A stretch of DNA of 64,000 bases from Pseudomonadota bacterium (GTDB lineage Bacteria; Desulfobacterota; Desulfovibrionia; Desulfovibrionales; Desulfovibrionaceae), in NCBI GenBank assembly GCA_023460395.1, contig JAEWQB010000004.1, positions 186,001-250,000 of the forward strand, written 5' to 3'. Below, piece by piece: positions 42,212 to 51,344 of this stretch. A model generated the notes under the pieces. That model ran no database searches, had not been told where the DNA came from, and saw only the letters and a list, made by a program, of their open reading frames with translations. The stretch's first letter is position 1. The number at the start of each line of letters is the position of its first letter. The position numbers and the translations under genes are program-made.

Positions 42212-42239
42212 TTGACGCGTCAATCAAATGCGGTAGAAC
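42212..42239 (+). promoter_or_regulatory. ABC operon promoter with palindrome over the -35 box
   Basis: TTGACG (42212-42217) is 16 bp from TAGAAC (42234-42239). The -35 box is the left half of a perfect 12-bp palindrome TTGACGCGTCAA (42212-42223), a likely repressor site. The leader to the binding-protein gene is about 150 bases and contains no further gene. Confidence 0.55.
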
Positions 42240-42395
42240 CTTTGGGCCACCGAGTCCACCGGAACAGCCAGTTCACGCGTCGGCTTCGGTTTCCTGCCCC
42301 GCACCTGTTGCCGCCTGCCGCCGGTTGATCACCGGTTTACCGCTGGCTGGTTATAGGCTTGCCGGGCAAACCCTTAGCACATGAGGATGCGACAT

Positions 42396-43352
42396 ATGAA
42401 ACGGAGCCTTGCCCTCATCGCCTGTCTGCTGGCGCTGTTTTGCATAACGGTCCAGCCCGTTCTCGCGGAAGAAAAGGTTATTTCCGTCAGCCAGTTTGTG
42501 GAACACCCCTCTCTGGATGCCGCGCTACAGGGCGCGAAGGACTACTTTGCGGAAAACGGTCTGGCTGTGGAGTTCAAAGTGCATAACGCACAGGCCAATA
42601 TGGCCACCACAGTGCAGATAGCCGCGCAAATTTTGGGTGAACAGCCCGATCTGGTCCTCGCTATCGCCACGCCCTCGGCGCAGGCATGCGCGCAAAAAAT
42701 ACGAACCATCCCCGTGCTTGCCACGGCAGTCACAGATTTTGTCAGCGCGGGTCTGGTGGATAGCATAGAGCACCCCGGTGGCAACGTTTCCGGCGCAACT
42801 GACATGGTGCCTGTGGAAAATCAACTGGCGCTGGTCCGTGAAATTCATCCTGAGTTAACAACCCTTGGCATCATATACAACGCCGGGGAAGCAAACTCCG
42901 TGGTGCAAGCCAACATGATGCGCGAAGCGTGCAAAGCTGCGGGCATCACCCTTGAAGAAGCCACTGTGCTCAACACGGCGGGCGTGTATCAGGCTGCCAA
43001 AAGTCTGGTGGGCCGGGCTGACGCGGTATATCTGCCCACAGACAACACGGTTGTGGCTGCCATGGAAGGCGTGGTCAAAGTTTGCGAACAAAACCGCCTG
43101 CCCCTGTACGCTGCGGACAACAACTCCGTGGAGCGCGGCGCGGTGGCCGCGCTGGCACTTGACTACTACCAATTGGGACGCCAGACTGGTGCCATGGCCA
43201 AGCGCATTCTCTTCGACGGGGCAGATATTTCCACCATGCCCGTGGAAAACCTCAAGAACCTCGCAGTAAACGTGAACCTGAAGGCCGCCAAAGCCATGGG
43301 CGTGACCCTGCCGGACAGCGTGATGAACCGCGCCGAACGCGTCTTCAAATAA
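42396..43352 (+). CDS. ABC transporter substrate-binding protein (TrpX/DUF534 type)
   Basis: A 318-residue periplasmic binding protein. The signal peptide (MKRSLALIACLLALFCITVQ) is probably cleaved after VLA near residue 24; the mature fold matches the TrpX/YbbC-like family (QIAAQILGEQPDLVLAIATP, LPTDNTVVAAMEGVV). Family members bind tryptophan or tyrosine or other small ligands; the substrate here is unknown. ATG 42396 is set by GAGG nine bases upstream. First gene of a three-gene importer. Confidence 0.9.
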   Translation: MKRSLALIACLLALFCITVQPVLAEEKVISVSQFVEHPSLDAALQGAKDYFAENGLAVEFKVHNAQANMATTVQIAAQILGEQPDLVLAIATPSAQACAQKIRTIPVLATAVTDFVSAGLVDSIEHPGGNVSGATDMVPVENQLALVREIHPELTTLGIIYNAGEANSVVQANMMREACKAAGITLEEATVLNTAGVYQAAKSLVGRADAVYLPTDNTVVAAMEGVVKVCEQNRLPLYAADNNSVERGAVAALALDYYQLGRQTGAMAKRILFDGADISTMPVENLKNLAVNVNLKAAKAMGVTLPDSVMNRAERVFK

Positions 43353-43407
43353 CTGAACACCTTTATGGGGCGGAGCAAGTGCTCCGCCCTTCCTTCCCAG
43401 AGGCATC

Positions 43408-44292
43408 ATGACCTGGTACGCTTTCTATGGCGCGCTGGAACAGGGGTTTGTCTACGGCCTGCTTGTCCTTGGCGTCTATATCACATTTCGAGTTCTCGAT
43501 TTCCCCGACCTCACCGTGGACGGCTCCCTGCCCCTCGGTGCGGCGGTTTCTTCCGTAGCCATCACAGCTGGATACGATCCCTACCTCTCTGTGCTCTTCG
43601 CCATGGGCGCGGGGTTTCTCGCCGGTATGGTCACGGGAGTTCTGAATACCAAGTTTGGCATTATGAACCTGCTGGCCTCTATTCTCACCATGATTGCCTT
43701 ATATTCCGTAAATATCCGCATCATGGGCAGACCCAATCTGACCCTGCTGGGCGCGGACACGGTGCTCGACTCCATCGCATGGCTGGGACTGCCCGGATAT
43801 ATCGCCAGCCCGCTGCTGTTCACGGCATTCTGTGTGGTGGCAGTGCTAGCGCTCAACTGGTTCCTGTATTCGGAAATAGGACTGAGCCTCCTCGCCACGG
43901 GCGATAACCCGCAAATGATCACGGCGCAGGGGCTGAACACGCACACCATCATCATCTTTGGCGTGGGGCTGTCCAATGCTCTGGCAGCCGCTTCCGGTGC
44001 CCTTATCGCGCAGAACCAAGGCGCTGCGGACGTAAATATGGGGGTGGGCACCATCGTGGCAGGTCTTGCCTCGGTTATTGTGGGCGAAACCCTGTTCGGA
44101 TGCCGCACGGTCACACGGGCCATGGTTGCCGCCATCCTCGGTTCCGTCATTTACCGGCTGGCTATCGCGCTGGCGCTGGGGCTTAAGTTTGGCAGCTTCA
44201 GCTTTACGCCAAGCGACCTGAACCTTATCACGGCGCTGCTGGTCATTGTGGCCCTTACCGCGCCCAAGCTGAAAAAAAAGTTCGGGATGTAA
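43408..44292 (+). CDS. ABC transporter permease (TrpY-like)
   Basis: A 294-residue polytopic permease of the branched-chain-permease superfamily, with GVYITFRVLDFPDLTVDGSL near the N-terminus and the signature helix block VAGLASVIVGETLFG. It forms the channel with the ATPase three bases downstream. AGAGG precedes the start. Confidence 0.9.
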   Translation: MTWYAFYGALEQGFVYGLLVLGVYITFRVLDFPDLTVDGSLPLGAAVSSVAITAGYDPYLSVLFAMGAGFLAGMVTGVLNTKFGIMNLLASILTMIALYSVNIRIMGRPNLTLLGADTVLDSIAWLGLPGYIASPLLFTAFCVVAVLALNWFLYSEIGLSLLATGDNPQMITAQGLNTHTIIIFGVGLSNALAAASGALIAQNQGAADVNMGVGTIVAGLASVIVGETLFGCRTVTRAMVAAILGSVIYRLAIALALGLKFGSFSFTPSDLNLITALLVIVALTAPKLKKKFGM

Positions 44293-44295
44293 GCC

Positions 44296-45090
44296 ATGCT
44301 CGCACTGGAAAACGTCACCAAATATTTCAACAAAGGCACCGTTAACGAAGTGCTGGCCCTGAACGGCCTCACTCTCACGGTACAGGACGGCGACTTCATC
44401 ACCGTCATCGGCTCCAACGGCGCGGGCAAGTCCACCACGCTCACCTGTATTGCCGGGGGATTTAGGCCGGACAGCGGCAGCATACAACTGGAAGGCACAG
44501 ACATTACCGCATGGCCTGAATATCGGCGTGCAGCACTGATTGGGCGCGTTTTTCAAGACCCGCTTATGGGCACCAGCGCCAATGCCTCCATTGAACAAAA
44601 CCTTGCGCTGGCAATGAAGCGCGGGCAGCGCCGCAACCTTTCGCGCGCGGTTAAGGACAAAGACCGCCCGTGGTTTCGCGAACAACTTGCCACGTTAGGG
44701 TTGGGGTTAGAAAACCGTCTCCGGGATACCGCAGGTCTGCTTTCCGGCGGTCAGCGGCAGGCGTTGACCATGCTCATGGCTACCATGGTGCGCCCCCGTC
44801 TGCTCCTGCTAGACGAACACACTGCCGCGCTGGACCCCAAAACGGCCCAGCAAATTCTGACCCTTACCCGCAACATTGTGGAATCGCAAAAATTGACCAC
44901 GCTCATGGTCACGCACAACATGCATCAGGCTCTTGATTTTGGGAATCGCCTGATCATGCTGGACCGGGGGGAAATCATTCTTGACGTGAACGGCGAAGAA
45001 AAGCGCAATCTCACCGTGGAAGACCTGCTGCAACGTTTCTACTCCCTCCGGGGCGAAGCCATGGGGTCCGACAGACTGTTGCTGGGCTAA
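44296..45090 (+). CDS. ABC transporter ATP-binding protein (TrpZ-like)
   Basis: A 264-residue ATPase: Walker A GSNGAGKS (39-46), Q-loop FQDP (87-90), signature LSGGQRQ (149-155), Walker B LLLLDEHTAALDP with His after the DE pair as is usual in this subfamily. It begins three bases after the permease stop. Confidence 0.92.
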   Translation: MLALENVTKYFNKGTVNEVLALNGLTLTVQDGDFITVIGSNGAGKSTTLTCIAGGFRPDSGSIQLEGTDITAWPEYRRAALIGRVFQDPLMGTSANASIEQNLALAMKRGQRRNLSRAVKDKDRPWFREQLATLGLGLENRLRDTAGLLSGGQRQALTMLMATMVRPRLLLLDEHTAALDPKTAQQILTLTRNIVESQKLTTLMVTHNMHQALDFGNRLIMLDRGEIILDVNGEEKRNLTVEDLLQRFYSLRGEAMGSDRLLLG

Positions 45091-45274
45091 CCCCGCCCAT
45101 GGCAAAAGCACAGGCAAATGCGGCCTCCAGCGGGAGAAAACGCTTCCCCGCGCACTGGAGAGCGGAACGGTTCGCCGTTCCCCAACTTAGAGTGCTCGCA
45201 TAATCCTGTAAAAACTACAGTCGTAATTTCGCATTCCGAACGGCCTCTATATAAGATACCGTATTCGCAAACAC

Positions 45275-45309
45275 AGGCCGGACGTCCACGTCCGGCCTTA
45301 TATATTTTC
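45275..45309 (+). terminator. Terminator after the ABC operon
   Basis: AGGCCGGACG (45275-45284) pairs perfectly with CGTCCGGCCT (45289-45298), loop TCCA, then TTATATATTTT. A separate perfect hairpin GGAACGG-TTCG-CCGTTCC lies at 45164-45181. The rest of the 45091-45464 gap holds the tandem duplication at 45397-45438. Confidence 0.8.
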
Positions 45310-45396
45310 AAAACCACGTCCTCACTGCCGGGCAATACACTGAGACTCAGGGACATTGCCATAAGGCTCCACATAAGGCCGTAGGCTTTCGATCAC

Positions 45397-45438
45397 GATG
45401 CCGCTGGCCCTTGATCATGATGCCGCTGGCCCTTGATC
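45397..45438. repeat. Tandem duplication of a 20-bp unit upstream of the activator gene
   Basis: The 20-mer GATGCCGCTGGCCCTTGATC occurs twice with a 22-bp period (45397-45416 and 45419-45438), ending 26 bases before the start codon. Recent slippage or an operator pair are both possible. Confidence 0.9.
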
Positions 45439-45464
45439 CGGTTCTAGCGTATACAAGCCTTAGC

Positions 45465-47135
45465 ATGAGCACTCTTCACATTATAGACGCGGCAGGACAA
45501 CGCCACGCGGTTTCCATTCCCTCATCTGCCGCCGGGCAGACTGTGGCCCGCTGTGTTTATACGTCCGGCCTTGTTCCAGCGCCAGCGCTCTGTTCCGGGT
45601 TAGGCCGCTGTGGCGCGTGCCGCATGCGCTTCCTTAGTGAAGTTCCCCTGCCTAAAGGCGACGACGCCCTGTATTTTTCCCAGACGGAATTGGAACGCGG
45701 GTGGCGGCTGGCCTGCCGCCATGCGCCCCGGAACGGCATGATAGTGGAACTTCCCGGCGCACAAGATGCCGCAATGTCCGCAGAGCACATTTCCCCCGCT
45801 CCTTTTCCCCCTTCCGGCACCGGACTACACGCTCCGGGAAGGCTTACCGTGGCTGTTGACATGGGAACCACAAGCCTGCACTGGTCTGCCCTGATGGACG
45901 GTACGCGCCTTTTTTCCGGTCAGATGGGCAATCCTCAAATGGGTGCGGGAAGTGAGGTAATGTCCCGGCTGGCCTTCGCCCGCGAACGGGACGGAGCGCT
46001 CACGCTACAACGGCTCATGCAAAATGGACTGCGCGACATCGTAGCAGAAGTCTCAGCCCGCGCGGAGGCACCGGTACAAGAACTCTGCATCGCTGGCAAC
46101 ACGGTTATGACCTGTCTCCTGCTGGGCAAAAACACCGCCGGGCTGGCTGCCGCCCCATATTCGCTCTCGTACCGGGGCGGCACCGTGGAAACACTTCCCG
46201 GACTGCCCCCCTGTTATATACCCCCGCTGCCCGCCCCCTTTGTGGGGGCCGACCTGAGCGCGGGTATTCTGGCGGTGGAAAATGACAGACCCGCGTTTCC
46301 GTATCTGCTGGCTGACATGGGAACTAACGGAGAATTTGTTCTTGCGCCGGACGCCGACCATGCTCTGGTTACGAGTGTGGCCCTCGGCCCCGCGCTGGAA
46401 GGCATCGGGCTGCATTTTGGCACAGTGGCTTCACCGGGAGCCGTCTCCAGATTTACCCTTTCGCCAGCAGGGCTTATTCCGCATCGGATATCCGGCAATG
46501 AACCGGAAAGCGGCTCGCCCCGGTATGGTATTACCGGAACGGGATATCTTTCCCTCATCCACGCACTCCTCCGGTGCGGGATACTCGATGCCGACGGGCA
46601 CTTTACCAGCACCCCTTCTTCCCCCCTCGGTGCGCGGCTGAACGCGTTTCTTGTGGAGTTTGGTGGCGAGCAGCGGTTCATGCTGCCCCTGACGCCCCCT
46701 TCCGTGCACGGTCAGGCGGCCTTGTCGTCTTCTTTCTCCTCTCTTCAATTCCCGGAAGGCACGCCCTATCTCTCCGCCGCAGATGTTGAAGAAATTCTCA
46801 AAGTGAAAGCCGCGTTTGCCCTAGCGTGTGAACGATTGCTGCGCGAAGCGGATCTTTCTCCCGCAGACCTGCGTGCCGTCCACCTAGCCGGAGCGCTAGG
46901 CACACACGTTCAGCCGGACGATCTCGCGGCATTGGGATTTTTCCCCGACAGCATGGAGCCGCGCATTCAGGCCGCCGGGAACACCTCGCTGCGGGGAGCA
47001 GAACTATTCCTCATTGACCCAACCCAACGCGCTGTGGCAGAACGCCGCACCGCCGCCGCAACACCCGTGGACCTGACCACCGACGCGGCATTCACACAAA
47101 CCTTCGTGCGCCACATGCACTTTGCCCATCTATGA
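45465..47135 (+). CDS. Corrinoid-protein reductive activator (RACE/DUF4445-type, 2Fe-2S ferredoxin plus ASKHA domain)
   Basis: A 556-residue protein with an N-terminal ferredoxin domain (C43, C49, C52 and C84), and from about 126 the RACE ASKHA-type ATPase fold (LTVAVDMGTTSLHWS, LLADMGTNGEF, GPALEGIG, HLAGALGTHV). RACE proteins reduce the cobalt of methyltransferase corrinoid proteins at the cost of ATP. Its ATG 45465 is in a poor ribosome-binding context. No corrinoid methyltransferase is in this window. It overlaps the next gene by four bases. Confidence 0.85.
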   Translation: MSTLHIIDAAGQRHAVSIPSSAAGQTVARCVYTSGLVPAPALCSGLGRCGACRMRFLSEVPLPKGDDALYFSQTELERGWRLACRHAPRNGMIVELPGAQDAAMSAEHISPAPFPPSGTGLHAPGRLTVAVDMGTTSLHWSALMDGTRLFSGQMGNPQMGAGSEVMSRLAFARERDGALTLQRLMQNGLRDIVAEVSARAEAPVQELCIAGNTVMTCLLLGKNTAGLAAAPYSLSYRGGTVETLPGLPPCYIPPLPAPFVGADLSAGILAVENDRPAFPYLLADMGTNGEFVLAPDADHALVTSVALGPALEGIGLHFGTVASPGAVSRFTLSPAGLIPHRISGNEPESGSPRYGITGTGYLSLIHALLRCGILDADGHFTSTPSSPLGARLNAFLVEFGGEQRFMLPLTPPSVHGQAALSSSFSSLQFPEGTPYLSAADVEEILKVKAAFALACERLLREADLSPADLRAVHLAGALGTHVQPDDLAALGFFPDSMEPRIQAAGNTSLRGAELFLIDPTQRAVAERRTAAATPVDLTTDAAFTQTFVRHMHFAHL

Positions 47136-48385
47136 ACACCTGTCTCTCTCTCCCCGACGATGCCGCACGCGCATCTCTGACCGAATATGAAGCGGTTTTG
47201 CGCACCGTGCTGCCGCTGAAGGCGGCGCATCGCAAAGAACTGCACTTTGCCGTGGCGGATCTTTCCCGTGCGCTCACCACCGAACGCGGCGGCCTGAAGG
47301 TGCCTTACTGGACCACGCCCCGCACGACTTCGGCCTACCTTCACTTTTATCTGCCGTGGAACCTGTACCGGCTGGCATGGCTACTGCCTACCCTTTCGCT
47401 GGACTTAAAAGACGGTGATACGGTGTTGGATCTGGGCTGCGGCCCGCTCACGCTGGCGCAGGCGCTCTGGATGTTCCGCCCGGAATTGCGCACACGCCAG
47501 CTCACATTCCTGTGCGCCGACATCGCTCCCAAGCCAATGGAAACGGGCCGCCGTCTGCTGGAAACCCTTATGGGACCGACTACGCCGTGGCGAGTTTTTC
47601 TGGAACGCGCTCCTTTGGAAAAGGCACTTCGCACCCATTTCGGCAAAGCCGCGCTAGTCTGCGGAGCCAACGTGCTGAACGAACTGCACGCGGGGAAAGG
47701 GCAATCCCTTGAAGAACGCATGACTGATCTGGCCCTGTTTATCCGCGAAGCCTGCGCCCCCGGAGGAACGGCTCTGTTCGTGGAACCGGGCACTCGTCTG
47801 GGCGGTAAGATGGTGTCGCTTTTGCGGCAGGGGCTTATGACACACGGGCTTTTCCCCCACACTCCCTGTCCGCACACGGGAGACTGCCCCATGCTGGCAC
47901 AACACGCCAACGGGTGGTGCCATTTCAACGCTCCCGCGGAACAAGCTCCCGCGTGGCTCATGAGCCTGACCAACCGCGCCCGTATGGACAGACGCAATGT
48001 AAGCCTAAGTTTTTTGCACGCGACGCAAGATATGCCCCCTGTCATGGAAGATGCGGTCCGCGTCCTCTCCGATCCCATCAAATTGCCGGATACCCCGGAA
48101 GCCGCGCGCTACGCCTGTTCCGCGCACGGGCTGGCCCTGTTGCACAAGGCACGCCGCTTTCACAACGGTTCGTTAGTTCGTGTTGCATGGCCCGACCCGT
48201 CTGTGACGGACGCTAAATCCCGCGCCCGCATAGCGCTGCCCGCCGAGCAGCCGCATGCTCCAGCCGCACCTGCGGCATCTCCTACACAGCAACGCCAAGT
48301 AATTCCTGGAGCAAAAGACCAAAAGAAGAGAAATACAGGGGGCACTCCTATGGGCTCCTCTGCCCGGCGCTCCGGTTCTCGCTGA
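47132..48385 (+). CDS. Rsm22-family SAM-dependent methyltransferase-like protein
   Basis: A 417-residue protein: SAM site DLGCG (100-104), GANVLNEL (178-185), and the Cys-rich CPHTGDCPM (246-254) with GWCHF (261-265), landmarks of the Rsm22/METTL17 small-ribosomal-subunit family, whose cysteines hold an Fe-S cluster. The last 60 residues are disordered. It starts inside the activator stop (ATGA), so it is translated with the corrinoid activator. Whether it methylates anything is unclear. Confidence 0.8.
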   Translation: MNTCLSLPDDAARASLTEYEAVLRTVLPLKAAHRKELHFAVADLSRALTTERGGLKVPYWTTPRTTSAYLHFYLPWNLYRLAWLLPTLSLDLKDGDTVLDLGCGPLTLAQALWMFRPELRTRQLTFLCADIAPKPMETGRRLLETLMGPTTPWRVFLERAPLEKALRTHFGKAALVCGANVLNELHAGKGQSLEERMTDLALFIREACAPGGTALFVEPGTRLGGKMVSLLRQGLMTHGLFPHTPCPHTGDCPMLAQHANGWCHFNAPAEQAPAWLMSLTNRARMDRRNVSLSFLHATQDMPPVMEDAVRVLSDPIKLPDTPEAARYACSAHGLALLHKARRFHNGSLVRVAWPDPSVTDAKSRARIALPAEQPHAPAAPAASPTQQRQVIPGAKDQKKRNTGGTPMGSSARRSGSR

Positions 48386-48407
48386 CACGAGAAACAGTTT
48401 CGCAGTG

Positions 48408-48574
48408 TCTTGTGCTGTGAAAAATGACAATATAATGTCAAATGGGGGAAAACCCTACTAGTCACATGTACCAGAGCTGGGTATAGTACCCGTGCAATGA
48501 CAGTCTGGTTCGCACGTGATCTCTCAGACAGTCTGCAGGTACTTGGACGGCCCGGAATGACGGATCCGGGCCGT
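48408..48574 (+). promoter_or_regulatory. Promoter, operator and structured leader of the glycerate kinase gene
   Basis: TATAAT (48431-48436) lies inside a TGACA/TGTCA dyad (48425-48440), a likely operator. The upstream -35 (TCTTGT around 48408-48413) is weak. The leader holds a GGGTA/TACCC hairpin, a GTCTG/CAGAC arm pair and a perfect 10-bp hairpin ACGGCCCGGA/TCCGGGCCGT (48547-48574). No T-run follows the hairpin. Confidence 0.5.
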
Positions 48575-48674
48575 TCGTGCGTTCTACGTCCAAGCTTCCG
48601 CGCACTCCCATATTGCCTTGCTGCCCGCATGGCACTACCATGACATACCCTACCACCTCTGTAAGGAGCCATGC

Positions 48675-50015
48675 ATGACAGCACGGGAAACCTTGCGTGC
48701 CATACTGGATGCCGCCCTTGATGCCGTTGCCCCGGACAAGGCCGTTCTCCGCCATGTGACACGTACCGGAAATCAACTTGTGATTGACGACACGACCTAT
48801 GATCTCGACCGGTTTGAGCATATCTACGTCATCGGAGCGGGCAAGGGAGCGGCTCCCATGGCTGCAACGCTGGAAACCCTGCTGGGGGACCGTATCAGCG
48901 GCGGCGTGGTCTGCGTGAAGGACGACCATTGCGTCCCCACCCGCACCGTGCGTCTTTATGAAGCCGCCCACCCTGTCCCGGATGCGCGCGGCGAAACTGC
49001 CGCACGGGCAATACTGGACGTGGCGTCCCGCGCTACGGAACGCGATTTACTCCTGTGCGTCATTACCGGCGGGGCCAGCGCGCTGACTCCGGCACTGGTG
49101 GACGGCATTACGCTGGCAGACGGGCAGGCCGTCACATCGCTTCTGCTGGAATGCGGCGCGACCATTCATGAAATCAATGCCGTTCGGAAACATCTTTCCG
49201 CGTTCGGCGGGGGCAATCTCGCCCGTGTGGCTCATCCCGCCCCCTTAGCGGCCCTCATCATTTCCGACGTGGTGGGAGATAATCTCGACGTTATCGCCTC
49301 CGGGCCTACCTCTCCCGATTCTTCCACATTTGAACAGTGCATGGAAGTCATTGCCCGGTATGACATCGCCCCTCGTTTGCCTGCCTCTGTACTCGCCCGC
49401 CTCGAAGCCGGAGTGCGCGGCGATATTCCAGAAACGCCAAAACCCGGCGATGTCGCCTTTCAGTCCGTGCAAAACGTGCTGGTAGCCACAAACACGCAGG
49501 CACTGGACGCGGCGGCCCGTGCTGCGGGCGAACTAGGGTATACCCCCCGGATTCTCATGGCGAATATGCATGGCGAAGCTCGCAATACCGCGCACCATTT
49601 GGTAAAAACAGCAAGAGAAGTATGCCAAAATGAGGCTGCGGAAGGCCCTTTCTGCCTGCTAGCCGGAGGTGAGACTACGGTAACTGTCACCGGAGCTGGG
49701 CTGGGGGGGAGGAATCAGGAAATGGCTCTAGCTGCGGCACTTCACTTGCAAGGGTGCGAGCATATCACCATGCTGTGCGCGGGTACGGACGGGTCAGACG
49801 GTCCCACGGACGCAGCGGGCGGTTACGCCTGTGCGTATACGGTGCAGCGCGGCTTTGATTGCAAGTTGGATGCGCAGGCGTATCTGAATGATAACAATGC
49901 CTACCCCTTTCTGGAACGCACGGGCGATCTGCTGAAAACCGGTCCCACACGCACCAATGTTATGGATCTGGCACTGCTTCTGGTAGACTGCCCAGACACG
50001 CCACGGCAAGCGTAG
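48675..50015 (+). CDS. Glycerate 2-kinase (MOFRL family, GckA/TtuD-like)
   Basis: A 446-residue kinase: YVIGAGKGAAPMA near 55-68, ITGGASALTP, INAVRKHLSAFGGGNLA, ISDVVGDNLDVIASGPTSPD and the MOFRL end (LLAGGETTVTVTGAGLGGRN, AGTDGSDGPTDAAGG). It phosphorylates D-glycerate to 2-phosphoglycerate. AAGGAG six bases before ATG 48675 fixes the start. Confidence 0.94.
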   Translation: MTARETLRAILDAALDAVAPDKAVLRHVTRTGNQLVIDDTTYDLDRFEHIYVIGAGKGAAPMAATLETLLGDRISGGVVCVKDDHCVPTRTVRLYEAAHPVPDARGETAARAILDVASRATERDLLLCVITGGASALTPALVDGITLADGQAVTSLLLECGATIHEINAVRKHLSAFGGGNLARVAHPAPLAALIISDVVGDNLDVIASGPTSPDSSTFEQCMEVIARYDIAPRLPASVLARLEAGVRGDIPETPKPGDVAFQSVQNVLVATNTQALDAAARAAGELGYTPRILMANMHGEARNTAHHLVKTAREVCQNEAAEGPFCLLAGGETTVTVTGAGLGGRNQEMALAAALHLQGCEHITMLCAGTDGSDGPTDAAGGYACAYTVQRGFDCKLDAQAYLNDNNAYPFLERTGDLLKTGPTRTNVMDLALLLVDCPDTPRQA

Positions 50016-50120
50016 CGGGCAAGGCACCCTGTGCTGGCTACCTCGCAGTCGCGGTCCACAACGAAGATCACCTCCGCAGATACGGCCTTGCAAACCGTTT
50101 AGCGTCTTCAGGCAAAACAT

Positions 50121-50159
50121 AAAAAAGTCTCCACACCTACCGGGCGCGGAGACTTTTTT
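50121..50159. terminator. Bidirectional terminator between glycerate kinase and HU
   Basis: AAAAAAGTCTCC (50121-50132) pairs with GGAGACTTTTTT (50148-50159) around a 15-base loop; T-runs form on both strands. Confidence 0.92.
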
Positions 50160-50178
50160 CACAATGGCAATATGAATG

Positions 50179-50454
50179 CTACTTCACGGCATCCTTCAGC
50201 ATCTTGCCGGGGGTGAACTTCACCACCTTGGTAGCAGGAATGACAATCTCATCACCGGAGCGGGGGTTGCGGCCCTTGCGAGCTGCGCGCTCTGCAACCT
50301 TGAAGCTGCCGAATCCGGTGAACACCACAGAGTCTCCGCCCTTCAGCGTTTCGGTGATGGTGGCGATGGTAGCGTCCAGTGCAGCTTCTGCCTGCGCCTT
50401 GGAAGCGAGATTGGCCTTGGAAAAAATCTTTTCAACAAATTCTGCTTTAGTCAT
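50179..50454 (-). CDS. HU family DNA-binding protein
   Basis: A 91-residue nucleoid protein: MTKAEFVEKIFSKANLASKA, FTGFGSFKVAERAARKGRNP, EIVIPATKVVKFTPGKMLKD. It stands alone on the minus strand with its terminator shared with the convergent kinase gene. HU versus IHF: HU-type by its length and sequence. Confidence 0.96.
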   Translation of the reverse strand: MTKAEFVEKIFSKANLASKAQAEAALDATIATITETLKGGDSVVFTGFGSFKVAERAARKGRNPRSGDEIVIPATKVVKFTPGKMLKDAVK

Positions 50455-50860
50455 TCACTTGTCTCCGTGATGCTCTTGGATGGTAACGGGATGCCCGAAG
50501 GCTCCCTTTGTCTTCATGCAGTGAAGGCACGAGAAATGGCAAAGCTTGCCCGCTTTGTCAACCATGTTGGACGTAAATACCCACGGGAACTGGCTACAAC
50601 CGGGGCTTCCCGGACGTGTTTCTCTCTTTTTGCCACATCCCCGCGCTGCTATTGGTAACGGATTCCATTGCCAACCCTTCGTAAAACAACCCAATTCCCA
50701 TCTTTCGCTCCCGTTACGCCGCCGCCGTCCTCCGCTACAGAAAAACCTTGGGAATTTCCCGCTCGCACCTGAATATTCCCAAAAGAAATCCACTTCATGG
50801 ACAAAGCCCCCCGCCCCCGTGTACAGTGACATACATGAACATCCCAAGGGATCGCCTCGC
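50455..50860. other. Divergent region between HU and the GyrI-like gene
   Basis: No gene seen. A minus-strand TTGACA (50556-50561) and a nearby GGCAA/TTGCC hairpin may belong to the HU promoter, but no good -10 box is at the right spacing. Nothing convincing on the plus strand. Confidence 0.5.
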
Positions 50861-51331
50861 ATGAATGTGACCATTCACCTTCTGCCTCCGCTACGCGTTG
50901 CGTGCGTGCGCGCCTACGGTCCGTATGAGCAATCCGGCCCGCAGGCATGGCAGGTGCTCACGCCGTGGATTGCCCGGCATGGCCTTCTCTCGCGCGAAAC
51001 CATGTTTCTCGGTTTTTGTCATGACGATCCGCAGACCACGGACGCTCCACGCATCCGGTACGACGCCGCCATTACCCTGCCGGATGGGTTTGTACCCGAT
51101 GATTTTGTATGCCACCGCACAAACCCCGCGCAGGAATATGCCGTGGTTCTGCATACAGGCGCGTATGCCACGCTGCCCGGCGGATGGGCCAAGTTGTACT
51201 GGGACTGGCTGCCCGCCAGCGGTCGCAGCCCGGCAAGCGCTCCCCGCATGGAACAATATCTCAGCGGACCGCATCTCCCCTCCGACGAGGATATGACGAC
51301 CCGGCTCTACCTTCCCCTTATTCCGCTCTAG
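50861..51331 (+). CDS. GyrI/SbmC-like effector-binding domain protein
   Basis: A 156-residue stand-alone GyrI-like (AraC effector-binding) fold: LRVACVRAYGPYEQSGPQAW, the FLGFCHDDPQTT turn, YDAAITLPDGFVPDDF, QEYAVVLHTGAYATLPGGWA. Such domains bind small hydrophobic ligands or inhibit gyrase; no HTH is present. AAGGG lies 11 bases upstream of the ATG. It is 13 bp before the lipoprotein gene. Confidence 0.85.
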   Translation: MNVTIHLLPPLRVACVRAYGPYEQSGPQAWQVLTPWIARHGLLSRETMFLGFCHDDPQTTDAPRIRYDAAITLPDGFVPDDFVCHRTNPAQEYAVVLHTGAYATLPGGWAKLYWDWLPASGRSPASAPRMEQYLSGPHLPSDEDMTTRLYLPLIPL

Positions 51332-51344
51332 CCACGGAGGCTCC

